From: an uncultured Bacilli bacterium
Lineage (GTDB): Bacteria; Bacillota_I; Bacilli_A; RF39; UBA660
Direction: 5' to 3'
DNA length: 64,000 bases
Assembly (NCBI GenBank): GCA_934098435.1
Contig: CAKOOV010000007.1
Location: forward strand, 8,049 to 72,048
Shown: one piece after another, positions 51,604 to 60,492 of the stretch
Position numbering within the stretch: the first letter of the stretch is position 1
Layout: the number at the start of each line of letters is the position of its first letter
Program-made: the position numbers and the translations under genes
Notes under the pieces: model-generated
What the model was told of the DNA's origin: nothing
The model's input: the letters and a program-made list of their open reading frames with translations, nothing else
The model's database searches: none

Positions 51604-52689
51604 TTAATTATTTTCCTTTACTTCTTTAATAATTCCTCCACCTAAACAAATATCGCCATCATAAAGAACACATACTTGTCCCTCAGTAACAGCCTTAGTT
51701 CTAACATAATCAAGCTTAAGCATATTATTATCCAAATATTCAACTTTAGTATCTACATCAGGTTGACGATATCTAAATTTACATTTACATTTATTAGGTC
51801 GTTCATCAGTTAAAAAATTAAAATCTTCAATTATACATGATGTAGAATATAAATACTTATTTTCATCCCCTATTGCTACATAAAGAATATTCTTATCTAA
51901 ATCCTTTTTTACAACAAAACATCTATCTTTAGTACCACCAATATTAAGTCCTCTTCTTTGTCCAATAGTATAATACATAAGACCAATATGTTTACCAAGA
52001 ATCTCCCCAGTATCAACATTTACAATATCACCAGGAATATTAGGTAAATAGTTTTCTAAAAACTTAGTAAAGTTTCTTTCACCAATAAAGCAAATACCAG
52101 TAGAGTCTTTCTTTTCCGCTGTAATAAGACCATATTCATGAGCAATCTTTCTAACTTCAGGTTTAGTAATTTCTCCTAAAGGAAAAAGAACATCACGAAA
52201 TACATCTCTATTAACATAAGCCAAAAAGTAAGACTGATCCTTATTAGTATCAATTGCCTTAGCAAGTTTACCATCGATAATTCTAGCATAATGTCCAGTA
52301 GCAATATAATCAGCATTTAATTCTTTAGCCTTTTTATAAAACAAATCAAATTTAATATATTTATTACACATAACATCAGGATTAGGAGTTCTACCTTTCT
52401 TAAGTTCATCTAAAAAATAAGTAAAAACAAAATCCCAATACTCACGAACAAAATCTACTCTTTTTAACGGAATACCAATCTTTTTGCATACCTCTAAAGC
52501 ATCATTATAATCCTTCTCCTGCGGACAAATATTATTATCCAAGTTAGGATTACCCAAATAATCATTATTAATAGTACTATCCCAATTACGCATAAAAAGA
52601 CCAATAACATTATATCCATCATTTTTAAGTTTAATAGCGGCTACAGAACTATCAACACCACCAGACATACCAATTACTACAGTTTTCAT
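51604..52689 (-). CDS. mnmA: tRNA-specific 2-thiouridylase
   Basis: A 361-residue enzyme adding sulfur to U34 of tRNA. The PP-loop is VIGMSGGVDSSVAAIKL at the N-terminus; the two catalytic Cys are in PDVMCNKYIKF and STGICFIGERN. GQRRGLNIGG is also typical. ATG 52689 is chosen over 52701 because GAGGGA then sits at the proper distance. Length and motifs are standard. Confidence 0.95.
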   Translation of the reverse strand: MKTVVIGMSGGVDSSVAAIKLKNDGYNVIGLFMRNWDSTINNDYLGNPNLDNNICPQEKDYNDALEVCKKIGIPLKRVDFVREYWDFVFTYFLDELKKGRTPNPDVMCNKYIKFDLFYKKAKELNADYIATGHYARIIDGKLAKAIDTNKDQSYFLAYVNRDVFRDVLFPLGEITKPEVRKIAHEYGLITAEKKDSTGICFIGERNFTKFLENYLPNIPGDIVNVDTGEILGKHIGLMYYTIGQRRGLNIGGTKDRCFVVKKDLDKNILYVAIGDENKYLYSTSCIIEDFNFLTDERPNKCKCKFRYRQPDVDTKVEYLDNNMLKLDYVRTKAVTEGQVCVLYDGDICLGGGIIKEVKENN

Positions 52690-52730
52690 AAAATCCCTCA
52701 TCTCTAGCTAATTATACCATAAAAATAACA

Positions 52731-53363
52731 TTAAATAAATAGTTTTATAACTAGTTTAACCATTGAAGGAACAAGATAAGCCTCTAAAAAAGAAGAAATA
52801 AGCCCCAATACCAAACAAATAAATAAAACAAATAAATACTTTCTTAAAAATTTCTTAACACCAGTATTTCTATTCTTATCAAATATAACTCTCCATAAAT
52901 AACTAGTAAATAATATCGAATACACAAGTAAAATAACACAAATAATTAAATTAATAATAATAGTAGGAAAAGCATATATAAATCCAAGTATTAATCCCTT
53001 ATATTTAAATACCCAGTAGCAGCTACTAAGACTAAAGCCATATATAAATCCCTTAAAATATACCAAAAATATATTAACAATAATACCAATAATAGAACTA
53101 CCAAGTAACCATACCAAAATAATAAATATATAATTTTCATATAAAGCATTTCTAAAAGCATAAGAATTATTAATATTATTCTCATTAACATTTTTAATAA
53201 AAGTATTAAATTGTTCAATAATCATATTCTTATCATTATCTTTAAGTACAATCAAAAAAATAGAACCAGAAATAATACCAAGTATTAATACAAATATAAC
53301 AAATAAATTAACCCTCTTATTAGGAAGTATAATAGCAAGTCCATTATTAATTTTCTTATTCAT
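52731..53363 (-). CDS. spoIIM: stage II sporulation protein M
   Basis: A 210-residue protein with five or so membrane segments (about residues 18-40, 75-98, 100-120, 125-155, 175-200). The YFKGFIYGFSLSSCYWVFKYKG segment is typical of the SpoIIM family. In Bacillus SpoIIM works with SpoIID and SpoIIP in septal peptidoglycan remodelling during engulfment. It supports a sporulation-competent or recently asporogenous host, together with spoIIAA, sigF and spoIVB. Confidence 0.82.
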   Translation of the reverse strand: MNKKINNGLAIILPNKRVNLFVIFVLILGIISGSIFLIVLKDNDKNMIIEQFNTFIKNVNENNINNSYAFRNALYENYIFIILVWLLGSSIIGIIVNIFLVYFKGFIYGFSLSSCYWVFKYKGLILGFIYAFPTIIINLIICVILLVYSILFTSYLWRVIFDKNRNTGVKKFLRKYLFVLFICLVLGLISSFLEAYLVPSMVKLVIKLFI

Positions 53364-53443
53364 TCATTATCACCACTTAAGTATATTTATTAAGTATTGA
53401 AAATATACCATATTTTTAGTATAATATTAATAGAGGTGTAATA

Positions 53444-53560
53444 ATGAGCAAAAATAAAAAGAAAAAGAAAATTAATGGAAGAAAAATATTCGCTTACGTA
53501 ATGTTATTCGTAGCCTTATCTTTTCCAATAACCGCTATACTTTCTTATATATTACGATAA
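53444..53560 (+). CDS. 38-residue basic membrane peptide
   Basis: ATG 53444 follows TAGAGGTG (53431-53438) and a TATAAT-like box. The peptide has a run of Lys at the N-terminus and one membrane segment (about residues 15-37). A strong terminator follows directly. Such short Lys-rich single-pass proteins (compare DUF4044-type) are common in Firmicutes; function unknown. Confidence 0.55.
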   Translation: MSKNKKKKKINGRKIFAYVMLFVALSFPITAILSYILR

Positions 53561-53590
53561 AAAAATTAGTATTTCTACTAATTTTTTTAT
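53558..53590. terminator. bidirectional terminator
   Basis: AAATTAGTA/TACTAATTT with a TTTC loop and A/T runs on both sides, shared by the small + strand gene and the minus-strand gene at 53587. Confidence 0.85.
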
Positions 53591-54336
53591 TTAACAAACA
53601 AATATAACATAGCCATCGATACCACAAAAGTAATAGCCCCTAATAAAACATAAGATACAAAGCCAGAACTTTCTTTTCTTGTTTCAATAGGAATCCTTTT
53701 AGAAGTACCCTCTTCAGTACTCTTAGCATAACTATCAAAAGTTTCAGATTCTATTTCAACTGTCTTTTCAATTTTAGGTTCACTATTTTTTCCTACAACA
53801 AAATTAATACTTGGTGTTTCAACCATATTATAACTATTATAATTACCACTTTGTCTTACTAAATCAACAATAGTTTTATACTCAATACGATTATTATATC
53901 TAGAAACAAACCAATTAGTAAACCTCTTAAAAGAATCATTATTAATAACATAAATATTACTATTAACCTTAATATTATTATTAGTTAAAAACTTATATGC
54001 ATTATTAAAAATATAACCCAAATACCTATCCATTTTATGATATATATCCATATCATCAACAGTTCTTATTCTAAGAAGTAAATCATCATAAAATACAGGT
54101 AAAATAAGTGTAATATTATAATTATCAATATTCTTATAATAATTAATAAGTTCACCAGTTACATTATCTAAAGAATTACGACTCAAGTCATAACTCTGGT
54201 AATTACTTTTTAACCTAATAGAAATATTAGTCTCATTAAATTCTTTATAAGGAGTTAATATATAAAAACTACAATTAGCATCACTTAAATAATAAATATT
54301 ATGTTTATCCAAACTACATATTAAAGTTTCTTTCAT
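53587..54336 (-). CDS. hypothetical tail-anchored membrane protein
   Basis: A 249-residue protein with a soluble N-terminal domain (about residues 1-180), a charged linker rich in Glu, Ser and Thr, and one membrane helix at the very C-terminus (SSGFVSYVLLGAITFVV), i.e. tail-anchored. GGAGGATAAG lies before the ATG on the minus strand. No domain recognised. Confidence 0.65.
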   Translation of the reverse strand: MKETLICSLDKHNIYYLSDANCSFYILTPYKEFNETNISIRLKSNYQSYDLSRNSLDNVTGELINYYKNIDNYNITLILPVFYDDLLLRIRTVDDMDIYHKMDRYLGYIFNNAYKFLTNNNIKVNSNIYVINNDSFKRFTNWFVSRYNNRIEYKTIVDLVRQSGNYNSYNMVETPSINFVVGKNSEPKIEKTVEIESETFDSYAKSTEEGTSKRIPIETRKESSGFVSYVLLGAITFVVSMAMLYLFVK

Positions 54337-54441
54337 CTTATCCTCCTACTCTACTATTTAAGTATAGCAGAAAAAAAAGAGTTTGTCATCCCTTTTTATA
54401 AATAATTATATATTATTCGTCTCACACTTTGTTGTTCGCCG

Positions 54442-54469
54442 TTTTCTAATGCCTAAGGTCATTAGAAAA
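54442..54469. repeat. intergenic hairpin repeat (copy B)
   Basis: Identical over 28 bases to 31976-32003: stem TTTTCTAATG/CATTAGAAAA, loop CCTAAGGT. It lies between two minus-strand genes. Confidence 0.7.
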
Positions 54470-54493
54470 AAATTTGGAGCTATAATCTCCAAA

Positions 54494-55438
54494 TTAATGT
54501 TTAATTTCTTTTAACGCTTTATCTTCTTCAATAGAAAGCTTACTACTAAGACCTTTAGGTAACTTATAACCTAAAGAAGTAAATATTTTAGCCTGCTCAA
54601 AATAAGAAGTATTCTTCTTAAGAGTACTAATAATACTCTTAATTTCTTTTCTTAATTTAATATTTTCCATATCAAGAAGTTCATTAAAAACAATTGATTT
54701 AGTATAATTATAAGCCATATCATCATAATCATCTATCTTAATAATATTAGATCTATCCCTAATAACAATACCATTCCTATTAATAATATAAGCATCCGGA
54801 AATAATCTCTTAATTTTATCCACAATATCCTTATCAATAATTAATTTATCACCAAGTATAATACCACTAATACTATTAGCGGGAACACCAACTAATATCA
54901 AAGACAATTCATTTCTTTTCTTACATAAATCATTCTTAACTAAAGGATCAATAATATTTCTTACAATAGGATTATTATCAAACTTAGTATCAAGTAAATC
55001 ATAATATAAAAGTCCTCCAATTTTACTAGTAGGATTAACAATAAAAGCAATTTTATCATTACAATTATTAAAAGGCATATTATCATCATTAATATTACTA
55101 ATATATTCTTTAAGCAAAATATCCCTATCCGTTTTATAAAATAAAGAAGAATAATAAGTTCCGTCATTATTAGTAATACCATTAAACTCCGAAGCTAAAA
55201 TACCATTATTACTTATAAACTTAATATTATCCAAATTAGCATTAGTACCATAAATCAAAGTTCCTTTAGGAAAGTAAACATCATTATTCTTATCTAAATA
55301 TAGCTGATAACTATTACTATCTAACTTCATCTTATTAATAGATAGTACTTTTTTATATTCACTTTTAATAAGTTCTAATTCCTCTTCATTTAATTTCTTA
55401 TCAAATAACATATTCTTAGGAAAATCATTTATGTTCAT
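54494..55438 (-). CDS. hypothetical protein
   Basis: A 314-residue soluble protein. ATG 55438 is preferred over 55450 because GGTGATTGTT lies before it. The middle has YFPKGTLIYGTNANLDNIK and ILASEFNG, a weak resemblance to the start of ADP-ribosyltransferase-type folds (compare YHGS at 39018), followed by a helical C-terminus. I cannot assign a function. It is a single gene between the hairpin repeat and zupT. Confidence 0.65.
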   Translation of the reverse strand: MNINDFPKNMLFDKKLNEEELELIKSEYKKVLSINKMKLDSNSYQLYLDKNNDVYFPKGTLIYGTNANLDNIKFISNNGILASEFNGITNNDGTYYSSLFYKTDRDILLKEYISNINDDNMPFNNCNDKIAFIVNPTSKIGGLLYYDLLDTKFDNNPIVRNIIDPLVKNDLCKKRNELSLILVGVPANSISGIILGDKLIIDKDIVDKIKRLFPDAYIINRNGIVIRDRSNIIKIDDYDDMAYNYTKSIVFNELLDMENIKLRKEIKSIISTLKKNTSYFEQAKIFTSLGYKLPKGLSSKLSIEEDKALKEIKH

Positions 55439-55481
55439 AACAATCACCACTGTAAATAGTATAACACACTTTATATCATTT

Positions 55482-56240
55482 TTAAATAATAAATTTAAAC
55501 AACATAAATATAACCCCCACTAAAAAGAAAATATATAAATATTTTTTATTATTATATCTTTTAGCAGTAGGAATAAGTTCACAAAAAGCAATCTGCATCA
55601 TAATTCCCGCTATTAAAGCAAATAATATACCAAGTATTATATCATTAATAATATTTCTTAAAAATATAAAAGCAATAAAAGCCCCTAAAGGTTCAGATAA
55701 AGCAGAAATTAAAGTATAAATAAAAGCCCTCTTTTTACTATTAGTAGAATAATATATCGGTACCGATATACTTATACCTTCAGGAATATTATGCATAGCT
55801 ATAGCAATAGCAAGAGATATACCAAGCAAAGTATCACTACTAGTAGCCACAAAAGTAGCAATACCTTCAGGAATATTATGAAGTATAATAGCAAGCATTG
55901 ATATTATACCAACCTTATATAAAGATTTATCCTTAGCTCCATCTAGTTTATCTGAAGGTAAATAATAATCAATAAGCATAGAAATAATAACTCCCAAAAT
56001 AATTCCTAAAAAACATAAAAGCATAGCCTTAGTACCAGATAACATATCTCTAAGTAAAGTTAAAGATTCAGGTATTAAATCCGTTATAGAAACACATATC
56101 ATAACACCCGCAGCAAAAGATAAAGATGCTAAAACTATCTTTTTAGGATTATTTTTAGAAATAAAAATAATAATCGTACCAATCATAGTAGAAAAACCAG
56201 CTAAAAAAGTTAAAACAAAAGCAAACATCGTATTACTCAT
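55482..56240 (-). CDS. zupT: ZIP-family zinc/metal transporter
   Basis: A 252-residue membrane protein with eight probable helices. The metal-binding helices carry HNIPEGIATFVA and HNIPEGISISV, the double H-N-x-P-E-G motif of ZupT-type ZIP transporters; a Glu-rich FCELIPTAKRY follows. ATG 56240 follows TAGGTGAT; a longer frame has no such site. It would import zinc or other divalent metals. Confidence 0.9.
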   Translation of the reverse strand: MSNTMFAFVLTFLAGFSTMIGTIIIFISKNNPKKIVLASLSFAAGVMICVSITDLIPESLTLLRDMLSGTKAMLLCFLGIILGVIISMLIDYYLPSDKLDGAKDKSLYKVGIISMLAIILHNIPEGIATFVATSSDTLLGISLAIAIAMHNIPEGISISVPIYYSTNSKKRAFIYTLISALSEPLGAFIAFIFLRNIINDIILGILFALIAGIMMQIAFCELIPTAKRYNNKKYLYIFFLVGVIFMLFKFII

Positions 56241-56375
56241 AATATCACCTATTAAACTATATGAAATGAATAATACCATTAAAACACAAAATTATTATAT
56301 ATATTATGTTTAAAATTTAATAAATAACATATAATATTACTGCAAATGAAAATTTGCCAATTTTATGATGAAATG

Positions 56376-56576
56376 TTGACTTTTTTCATAAAATATAGTA
56401 TATTATTATTGCATTGAGAAAATGCTGTAATATGAAAATGTTAGCCGCTTATGGATGGTGCGGGTTATAAATGATTCCAATTGCGAAATGTTAGTCGCTT
56501 ACGGGTGGTGCGAGTTACAAATAATCCCGAAAGAAAATGTTTGAAAACTCTGTTAAAATAATAGAGTTTTCTTTTA
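56376..56576 (+). ncRNA. type III antitoxin RNA (tandem repeats) with promoter and terminator
   Basis: Promoter TTGACT (56376-56381), 17 bases, TATATT (56399-56404). Two tandem imperfect repeats of about 50 bases follow (56434-56483 and 56484-56532), each with AAATGTTAG then CGCTTA and GGTGCG; a partial third begins near 56533. A terminator AAAACTCT/AGAGTTTT (56544-56570) lies before the toxin gene. Repeats-terminator-toxin is the layout of type III toxin-antitoxin loci (ToxI, CptI, TenpI), in which the RNA itself binds and blocks the toxin. Confidence 0.82.
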
Positions 56577-56612
56577 TTCTATGATAAAATTATTTATAGG
56601 AGTTGATTCAAA

Positions 56613-57083
56613 ATGGAAATAAAAACTGGATATATTTATCACATTAAAGATGACTTTTTCGATAAAATAAATGATAAAGGATTAATGATAAATCACGAAA
56701 ACGGAAAAGCCAGACCAACATATTTTACTATTAAAGGCAAAGAAGTATTATGGTTCATCCCCTTAAGTAGTAAGATAGCTAAATATCAACCAATAATAGA
56801 TAAAAAAATAAAAAAGTATGGAAGTTGCAAATCTATAATGATAAGCAAAATTGCAAATAAAGAATCAGTGATATTAATTCAGAATGCCTTTCCTACTTTA
56901 GAAAAATATATTGATCATCAGCATACAATTAATGGTGTACCTGTTAAAGTTGCAGACAATTTAAAAGAAGAAATATTAGAAAACTTTAATTCACTATTAG
57001 CTTTAAAAAAGCAAGGCATAAATTTGTTCTTCCCAGATATAGATAAAATAAAACAAATTATGCTTGATGAATTAAAAAAATAA
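56613..57083 (+). CDS. type III toxin, ToxN/CptN-like endoribonuclease
   Basis: A 156-residue protein directly downstream of the repeat RNA and its terminator, with TAGGAG before the ATG. Segments GKARPTYFTIKGKEVLWFIPLSSKI and GINLFFPDIDKIK follow the pattern of the ToxN/AbiQ superfamily (R-P-x-x plus P-L-S-S), and the overall feel is closer to CptN than to ToxN. Such toxins cut mRNA and often give phage defence by abortive infection. The subfamily is uncertain. Confidence 0.8.
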   Translation: MEIKTGYIYHIKDDFFDKINDKGLMINHENGKARPTYFTIKGKEVLWFIPLSSKIAKYQPIIDKKIKKYGSCKSIMISKIANKESVILIQNAFPTLEKYIDHQHTINGVPVKVADNLKEEILENFNSLLALKKQGINLFFPDIDKIKQIMLDELKK

Positions 57084-57105
57084 TATAAAAGTGTAATATG
57101 AAAAA

Positions 57106-57137
57106 AATTACTAGAATATCTAGTAATTAATTTTTTT
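57106..57137. terminator. bidirectional terminator
   Basis: AATTACTAGA/TCTAGTAATT with a three-base loop (57106-57128) plus A and T runs, between the toxin gene and the convergent gene at 57136. Confidence 0.85.
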
Positions 57138-57426
57138 ATTTTTTAAATAAAAATTTTTTTCTTTTAATTTTATTATTATTATTACCTTCATTATGTTTAA
57201 TAAGCAAATAATCATAATCAATCCTAAATTCCTCACTATTGGTAGGAACCAAAGAATCATAAACAACATAATCCCTATTCATACTATTAGTAGTATAAGT
57301 ATTATCTGTAAGTAAATCAATAAAATAAATATTATCACGAGTATATAAAACTATTTTTTCACTATATAAATTATTTCCCCTTTTATTCTTATGTATTACA
57401 TCACCTACAAAAAAATTATTTTCCAT
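57136..57426 (-). CDS. small hypothetical protein
   Basis: A 96-residue soluble protein, Tyr-, Asn- and Asp-rich, with a basic C-terminal tail. It overlaps the gene upstream by 11 bases, so they form a two-gene operon. No domain recognised. Confidence 0.6.
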   Translation of the reverse strand: MENNFFVGDVIHKNKRGNNLYSEKIVLYTRDNIYFIDLLTDNTYTTNSMNRDYVVYDSLVPTNSEEFRIDYDYLLIKHNEGNNNNKIKRKKFLFKK

Positions 57427-57748
57427 AATTTAAAAGACCTTTAAAAATATTATTACTAATATAATTTAAATCAATTTCAAAAGAAACATTCTCAAAACCA
57501 AGAGTATCTTTAATATCCATAATAATATACTTATAATTACAAATAGTTTCATACATACTATAAATAGAAATAATAGTATAAATAAGAGCTATAATATTAA
57601 TAAAAGTATAATTAAATATTCCACTTATTAATAAAACACAAGCAAGTTTCAAAGAAATTTGTAAAATTTTAACAATCATTTTCATAAAAAAATAATTATA
57701 GTTATCATAAGCCAATCTAACTTGTTTATCAAAATAACTTTTATTCAT
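57416..57748 (-). CDS. small membrane protein, hypothetical
   Basis: A 110-residue protein with two membrane segments (about residues 25-45 and 47-70) and a soluble C-terminus. AAAGGAGATGAT precedes the ATG on the minus strand. Coupled to the gene at 57136. No family recognised. Confidence 0.6.
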   Translation of the reverse strand: MNKSYFDKQVRLAYDNYNYFFMKMIVKILQISLKLACVLLISGIFNYTFINIIALIYTIISIYSMYETICNYKYIIMDIKDTLGFENVSFEIDLNYISNNIFKGLLNYGK

Positions 57749-57901
57749 CCTATCATCTCCTTTTTGCTATAATATAATACATCAAAAATCCTTATTTGTC
57801 AAGGCTTTAGCAGTTACCAATATTTCACTTTTATACTTTTAAAATTTAAGTAAATAATAATAATGTAGTCTGTGAAAATTAGTTAAAGGAGATGTTATTT
57901 T

Positions 57902-58897
57902 ATGTTTTTTAAAAAAATAAAAAACAGTTTCTTTATTCTTCTTCTTTCATTAACTATTATTCCATATTACGTTAAAGCTTATTCAGATTATATAATAGTA
58001 GGTGGTGAAAATATTGGTATTGAATTAAATACAAAAGGTGTTTTAATAGTAGGTTCATACGAAATAAATAACATTAATCCCGCTAAAGAAGCAGGATTAT
58101 TAAATGGTGATAAAATAATAAAAATAAATGATAATAATATTACAAATATTGAAGATATGTTAAAAATTATAGAAACATCTAATAACAAAAATAGCATAAA
58201 TATAACCTATCAAAGAGGTAACAAAGAATTAAATACAACATTAAAATTAATAAAAAGTGATAACAATATATATAAAACAGGATTATATGTAAAAGATACC
58301 ATAGCAGGTGTTGGTACCCTAACCTATATTGATCCAAATACCAAGTTATTTGGAGCCTTAGGACATGAAATAATAGAAAAAAATACCGGCCAAAAATTAG
58401 AAATAAAAGATGGAAAAATATACAGTTCCACTGTAACTAGTGTTACAAGAAGTAGTATCGGTAGTCCTGGAGAAAAAAATGCAAGATATAACAATAAAGA
58501 AATATATGGTAATATTAATGAAAATACCACCAGTGGTATCTTTGGTACATATACCAAAGAATTACCAAAGAAAAAACTATACGCTGTAGGTAAAGAAGAA
58601 AATATAACTACAGGTAAAGCAACCATATTAACTGTAATAAATGATAATACTATTGAAGCCTTTGATATCAATATTATAAAATTAAATACCAATAATAATG
58701 CCAGTAAAAACATATTATTTGAAGTAACTGATGAAAAACTACTTAAAACTACCGGAGGTATTATCCAAGGAATGAGTGGTAGCCCTATTATTCAAAACGA
58801 CTATATAATAGGAGCAGTAACCCACGTAGTAGTAGATGATCCCAAAAAAGGATATGGAATACTAATAACTAAAATGTTAGAAGAAGGAGAAAACTAA
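57902..58897 (+). CDS. spoIVB: SpoIVB-type serine peptidase
   Basis: A 331-residue protein with an N-terminal membrane/signal segment (about 8-24), a PDZ domain (about 40-120, NPAKEAGLLNGDKIIKIN) and the S55 peptidase domain. The catalytic His is in LFGALGHEI, and the Ser in IIQGMSGSPIIQND. In Bacillus SpoIVB is made under SigG and cleaves SpoIVFA to activate SigK. Length is slightly shorter than in B. subtilis (about 426). It is one of few + genes right of dif. Confidence 0.9.
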   Translation: MFFKKIKNSFFILLLSLTIIPYYVKAYSDYIIVGGENIGIELNTKGVLIVGSYEINNINPAKEAGLLNGDKIIKINDNNITNIEDMLKIIETSNNKNSINITYQRGNKELNTTLKLIKSDNNIYKTGLYVKDTIAGVGTLTYIDPNTKLFGALGHEIIEKNTGQKLEIKDGKIYSSTVTSVTRSSIGSPGEKNARYNNKEIYGNINENTTSGIFGTYTKELPKKKLYAVGKEENITTGKATILTVINDNTIEAFDINIIKLNTNNNASKNILFEVTDEKLLKTTGGIIQGMSGSPIIQNDYIIGAVTHVVVDDPKKGYGILITKMLEEGEN

Positions 58898-58922
58898 AAA
58901 AGACCTCAATTGAGGTCTTTTA
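58896..58922. terminator. bidirectional terminator
   Basis: A near-perfect palindrome AAAGACCTCA/TGAGGTCTTT (58899-58920) lies between convergent spoIVB and the kinase-like gene. Confidence 0.9.
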
Positions 58923-59579
58923 CTATCTCCTAGTACTTCTAATATAATCAATTGGATACTTATATCTTCTAAGCATTTTAACATTATCTTTACTATTATA
59001 ATCAAATAAATAATTAATATTATCAATATCATCATTACAATATTTAAAATCCCGATATAAAGCCTCTTTATATAACATTTTAAAAAGACAATAAAGAGCC
59101 TTATAATTTCTAACCTCTAACTTATCTTTATCAAAAAACAAAGACTTAGCATAAGTATCAGTATCAATTACAGTAATACCATTATCCCCTAATATTACAT
59201 TATCACTATGTAAATCTGATATAAAAATATAATTATCCGTAAGAACACCAATCGATTTACCAATAGCATTAAAATTATCAATAGTATATATAGAAGGCAT
59301 CAAAAGTATAGATTCATTAGAAGGCTTATAATAATTCATAGTATAAGCCATAAAATTATTATTACCATCAAAAAGAAAATCATTTATTTGGTAAAAATTA
59401 TCTAATTTCAAATCATTAATAAAACTCAAATTATTTTTATCAATACCATTATCAATTTCTCTAAATACTTTTATACAACTATCATTAGGTAGCATATATA
59501 CCCTACTATAAGATCCACCACCAATCCTTTTAAGTAAATGATAATCTATCTTTTCACCAGTTTCATTATAAAATATCAT
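58923..59579 (-). CDS. protein-kinase-like protein (atypical)
   Basis: A 218-residue kinase fold. The glycine-rich loop is IGGGSYSRVYML, a VAIK-like Lys lies in SCIKVFRE, the catalytic loop reads ISDLHSDNVILGD (usual H-R-D-x4-N) and the metal loop reads TVIDTDTY (usual DFG). The HRD Arg is absent and the order differs, recalling small phage-type or aminoglycoside-like kinases. The C-lobe is short. Activity cannot be predicted from sequence; it may phosphorylate a small molecule or a protein. Confidence 0.72.
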   Translation of the reverse strand: MIFYNETGEKIDYHLLKRIGGGSYSRVYMLPNDSCIKVFREIDNGIDKNNLSFINDLKLDNFYQINDFLFDGNNNFMAYTMNYYKPSNESILLMPSIYTIDNFNAIGKSIGVLTDNYIFISDLHSDNVILGDNGITVIDTDTYAKSLFFDKDKLEVRNYKALYCLFKMLYKEALYRDFKYCNDDIDNINYLFDYNSKDNVKMLRRYKYPIDYIRSTRR

Positions 59580-59648
59580 TATAATTTCCCCCTTTTGAAT
59601 GCCTATATAATATCACAAAAAAAGGAAAAAGTAAAGAAGACTATATTT

Positions 59649-60491
59649 TTAGTCTTCTTTTGTCCTAATAAAATGTGCCTTATATGTATTATAACCAAGT
59701 TCTGCTACAGTCATTTGTCCAACCCCACCAGGAACAGGTGTAATATAACTAACTATATCTTTAACATCATCAAAACATACATCGCCACATAAACTACCAT
59801 CTTCTAATCTATTAATTCCAACATCAATTACTATAGCACCATCTTTAACATCATCTTTTTTAATAAAATTAGCCTTCCCAATAGCAGCCACTAAAATATC
59901 AGCATTTCTAGTATAAAAACTTAAATTCTTAGTTTTAGAATGACATAAAGTAACAGTAGCATCATTATTAATCATAAGAGAAGCCAAAGGTTTACCAACC
60001 AAATCACTTCTTCCAACTATAACAACATTTTTACCACTAATATCTATATTATAATATTTAAGTAAATCTATAATCCCCATAGGAGTACAAGGAACTAAAG
60101 AATCAATATTATGACTTAATCTTCCCATATTAATATCCGTTAATCCATCTACATCTTTATTAGGCAATATAGCATTTTGTATCTTCTTAGCATTTAAATG
60201 ATTAGGAATAGGCATCTGTACTAAAATACCATCTACACTATTATCATTATTCATTTCATCTATAATATTTAAAAGTTCATCCTCTTTAATATTTTCATCT
60301 AATTTAATATGATTAAAATTAAACCCTAAACTTTCAGCCATCTTATTCTTTTGCTTTACATATACACTACTAGCGGGATCCTCTCCAACTTGAATAACAG
60401 TAAGACCAAGTGTAGTATCAAGTTTATCTATCTTTTCTTTTAAATCTTCTAATATTTTAGCCTTAACCACTTTACCATCTAATAATTCCAT
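59649..60491 (-). CDS. folD: methylene-THF dehydrogenase/cyclohydrolase
   Basis: A 280-residue FolD. Motifs: YVKQKNKMAESLGF (catalytic Lys), ILVQMPIPNHL, and the Rossmann loop VVIVGRSDLVGKPLA; the C-terminal PVPGGVGQMTVAEL is diagnostic. ATG 60491 is chosen because GAGGTAGATGAT precedes it; the longer frame starts inside the previous gene. It works with GlyA in one-carbon metabolism. Confidence 0.95.
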   Translation of the reverse strand: MELLDGKVVKAKILEDLKEKIDKLDTTLGLTVIQVGEDPASSVYVKQKNKMAESLGFNFNHIKLDENIKEDELLNIIDEMNNDNSVDGILVQMPIPNHLNAKKIQNAILPNKDVDGLTDINMGRLSHNIDSLVPCTPMGIIDLLKYYNIDISGKNVVIVGRSDLVGKPLASLMINNDATVTLCHSKTKNLSFYTRNADILVAAIGKANFIKKDDVKDGAIVIDVGINRLEDGSLCGDVCFDDVKDIVSYITPVPGGVGQMTVAELGYNTYKAHFIRTKED

Positions 60492-60492
60492 A

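Noticed and set aside
56434..56532. Tandem repeats as a CRISPR array or tandem riboswitch
   Set aside because: Only two full units with no spacers, directly followed by a terminator and a ToxN-like gene; the type III antitoxin layout explains it better.
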